Assembly (NCBI GenBank): GCA_025925615.1
Contig: JAICLN010000180.1
Location: 1-8,575, forward strand
DNA length: 8,575 bases
Direction of reading: 5' to 3'
Origin: Actinomycetospora sp.
GTDB taxonomy: Bacteria > Actinomycetota > Actinomycetes > Mycobacteriales > Pseudonocardiaceae
Shown here: one piece after another, positions 6,435 through 8,575 of the stretch
How positions within the stretch are numbered: the first letter of the stretch is position 1
Layout of the letters: each line of letters begins with the position of its first letter
Program-made: the position numbers and the translations under genes
Notes under the pieces: model-generated
Databases searched by the model: none
Told to the model about the DNA's origin: nothing
Seen by the model: the letters and a program-made list of their open reading frames with translations, nothing else

Positions 6435-7673
6435 GTGTCGGAGCCCCCGTCGGACGGTCCACCCCCGGGTGGCGCCCCGACGGGTGCGCCGGTGCGCCCG
6501 GAGGAGGACCTCAGCGGGAGCTCGCTGGGGCGGTTCCGGGTCGAGACCGTCATCGGGCGCGGCGGCATGAGCACCGTCTACCGCGCCACCGACACCCGGC
6601 TCGACCGCCGGGTCGCGCTCAAGGTCATCGACCCTGCGCTCGCCCGCGACGACGAGTTCCGCACCCGGTTCCTGGACGAGGCCCGCAACACCTCCGCGGT
6701 CGACCACCCCCACGTCGTGCCCCTCTACGACGTGGACCGCGCGGCCGGCCCCGACGGCGAGGAACGGCTCTACATCGCGATGCGGTACGTGGACGGCCGG
6801 GACCTGGCGATGCTCATCGGCGGGCGCCCGCTCGCCCCGGAGCGGGCGCTGCGCCTGCTCGACCAGGTGGCCGACGCGCTCGACGCGGTGCACGCCCACG
6901 GCCTGGTGCACCTCGACGTCAAGCCGGCGAACGTCCTCGTCGAGGGCCGCGGCGGGCCCGAGCACACCTACCTCGCCGACTTCGGCCTCACCCACCGCGG
7001 TGCGACCGGGCACCGCACGCACGCCGGCGACTTCCTCGGCTCGCCCACCTACGCCGCCCCCGAGCACCTGCGCGGCGAGCCGGTCGACGCCCGGACCGAC
7101 ATCTACTCGCTGGGGTGCGTGCTGTTCACCTGCCTGACGGGGCGGGCGCCCTACCGGGGCTCGGTCACCGAGGTCATCGACGCGCACCTCGCCGGGAAGG
7201 TGCCCGCCGCGACGGCCGTCCTGGGTGCGGCGGTCACCGGCGCCCCGCCGCTGGGCCGCGACGTGGACGACCTCATCCGCCGGGCCCTGGCCACCGACCC
7301 GTCGTCCCGACCCTCGAGCGCCCGGGAGCTGGTCGGGTCCGCCCGGGCCGCGCTGACCCGTCGGACGCCGGCCGCGCGCCCCGCCGCCCCGCCTCCCCGT
7401 CCGCGCGAGGGGCCGCCGATCCCGCGTGAGGGGCCGCCGATCCCGCGCGAGGGGAACCCCCGTGCGGGTAGAGCGACCGGATCCTCCCCTCGCGCCGCGC
7501 GGACCGGGCCCCCGGCCGCCGCGCCGCCCCAGCGCGTGCAGGCCCCCACGGCACCGTCCGACCTGGGTGCCTTCGGTCCCGGCGCCGGGCCGAGCCGGCC
7601 GGCGGTGGCCCTCGTCGTCGCCGGCGCGGTCGTCGTCGTGCTGGTCGTCGTCCTGGTGCTGACGCTGACCTGA
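6435..7673 (+). CDS. Membrane-anchored Ser/Thr protein kinase (Pkn/Hanks type, non-RD catalytic loop)
   Basis: The 412-residue product has a eukaryote-like kinase domain at about 34-305, a Pro/Arg/Gly-rich linker (about 308-388) and a hydrophobic helix at the extreme C terminus (390-411). Visible motifs: P-loop GRGGMSTVY (41-49), Lys63 in VALKV, alpha-C Glu82, catalytic loop HLDVKPAN (159-166), DFG (182-184), YAAPE (206-210, APE motif) and DIYSLGCVLF. The usual HRD arginine is Leu160, so this is a non-RD kinase; Asp161, Lys163 and Asn166 are kept and activity is expected. It has no extracellular domain, unlike PknB, so it would sit on the cytoplasmic face. GTG at 6435 was chosen because it follows a TAnnnT box at leaderless distance and starts 33 codons before the kinase fold; the frame is open back to 6042, but that part is antisense to moeA. 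It diverges from moeA across 77 bp. Substrates are unknown. Confidence 0.9.
   Translation: MSEPPSDGPPPGGAPTGAPVRPEEDLSGSSLGRFRVETVIGRGGMSTVYRATDTRLDRRVALKVIDPALARDDEFRTRFLDEARNTSAVDHPHVVPLYDVDRAAGPDGEERLYIAMRYVDGRDLAMLIGGRPLAPERALRLLDQVADALDAVHAHGLVHLDVKPANVLVEGRGGPEHTYLADFGLTHRGATGHRTHAGDFLGSPTYAAPEHLRGEPVDARTDIYSLGCVLFTCLTGRAPYRGSVTEVIDAHLAGKVPAATAVLGAAVTGAPPLGRDVDDLIRRALATDPSSRPSSARELVGSARAALTRRTPAARPAAPPPRPREGPPIPREGPPIPREGNPRAGRATGSSPRAARTGPPAAAPPQRVQAPTAPSDLGAFGPGAGPSRPAVALVVAGAVVVVLVVVLVLTLT
7401..7454 (+). repeat. 21-bp tandem repeat in the kinase linker (PREGPPI units)
   Basis: Two full units (7401-7421, 7422-7442) plus a 12-bp partial unit (7443-7454) encode PREGPPI, PREGPPI and PREG. 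The copies differ by one synonymous base (CGC versus CGT), pointing to recent slippage duplication. They lie in the disordered linker before the membrane helix. Confidence 0.85.

Positions 7674-8575
<902 letters not shown>

Noticed and set aside
7401..7454. Short direct repeats considered as a CRISPR or regulatory array
   Set aside because: They are tandem without spacers, keep the reading frame and encode a protein repeat.

Overview
The window comes from a very GC-rich actinobacterium. Strong G/C third positions, GTG starts, CIRCE-controlled groEL, a PssA/Psd pair and a LytR_C protein all point there, and the gene order suggests Pseudonocardiales or a relative within Mycobacteriales (inference, no search was run). 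From memory, the order matches the Mycobacterium tuberculosis block Rv0431 (LytR_C/VirR), Rv0435c (Cdc48-like ATPase), Rv0436c (pssA), Rv0437c (psd), Rv0438c (moeA2), Rv0440 (groEL2). The genes between Rv0431 and Rv0435c are absent here, and a Ser/Thr kinase sits where Rv0439c would be.

Layout. Bases 1-413 (+) hold the 3' end of a LytR_C-domain protein. A long, nearly perfect hairpin at about 433-502 separates it from a convergent minus-strand block, which reads from high to low coordinates: moeA (6357-5083), a 398-bp gap, psd (4684-3902), pssA (3896-2868) and a Cdc48/p97-like AAA+ protein (2871-508). The last three are spaced by 5 bp and by a 4-bp GTGA overlap, so they are very likely co-translated. 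Divergent from moeA is a membrane-anchored Ser/Thr protein kinase (6435-7673, +), probably leaderless. It is followed by a control region with two tandem CIRCE operators and then groEL (7866 to beyond the edge).

Together: PssA and Psd make phosphatidylserine and then phosphatidylethanolamine at the membrane. MoeA inserts molybdate into molybdopterin. GroEL is a heat-shock chaperonin under predicted HrcA control. The AAA+ protein and the kinase would be regulatory or quality-control functions. This is mostly a conserved housekeeping neighbourhood rather than a mobile or accessory island; I saw no IS elements, phage genes, CRISPR arrays or tRNAs.

The most notable signals are in the AAA+ protein. 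Its first ATPase domain lacks the Walker A lysine, the Walker B acidic pair and the arginine fingers. Its second domain is otherwise canonical but has alanine in place of the Walker B catalytic glutamate. If real, the protein has no complete hydrolysis site. Also notable are a non-RD (HLD) kinase catalytic loop, a kinase with a C-terminal membrane anchor and no outer domain, and the duplicated CIRCE operator.
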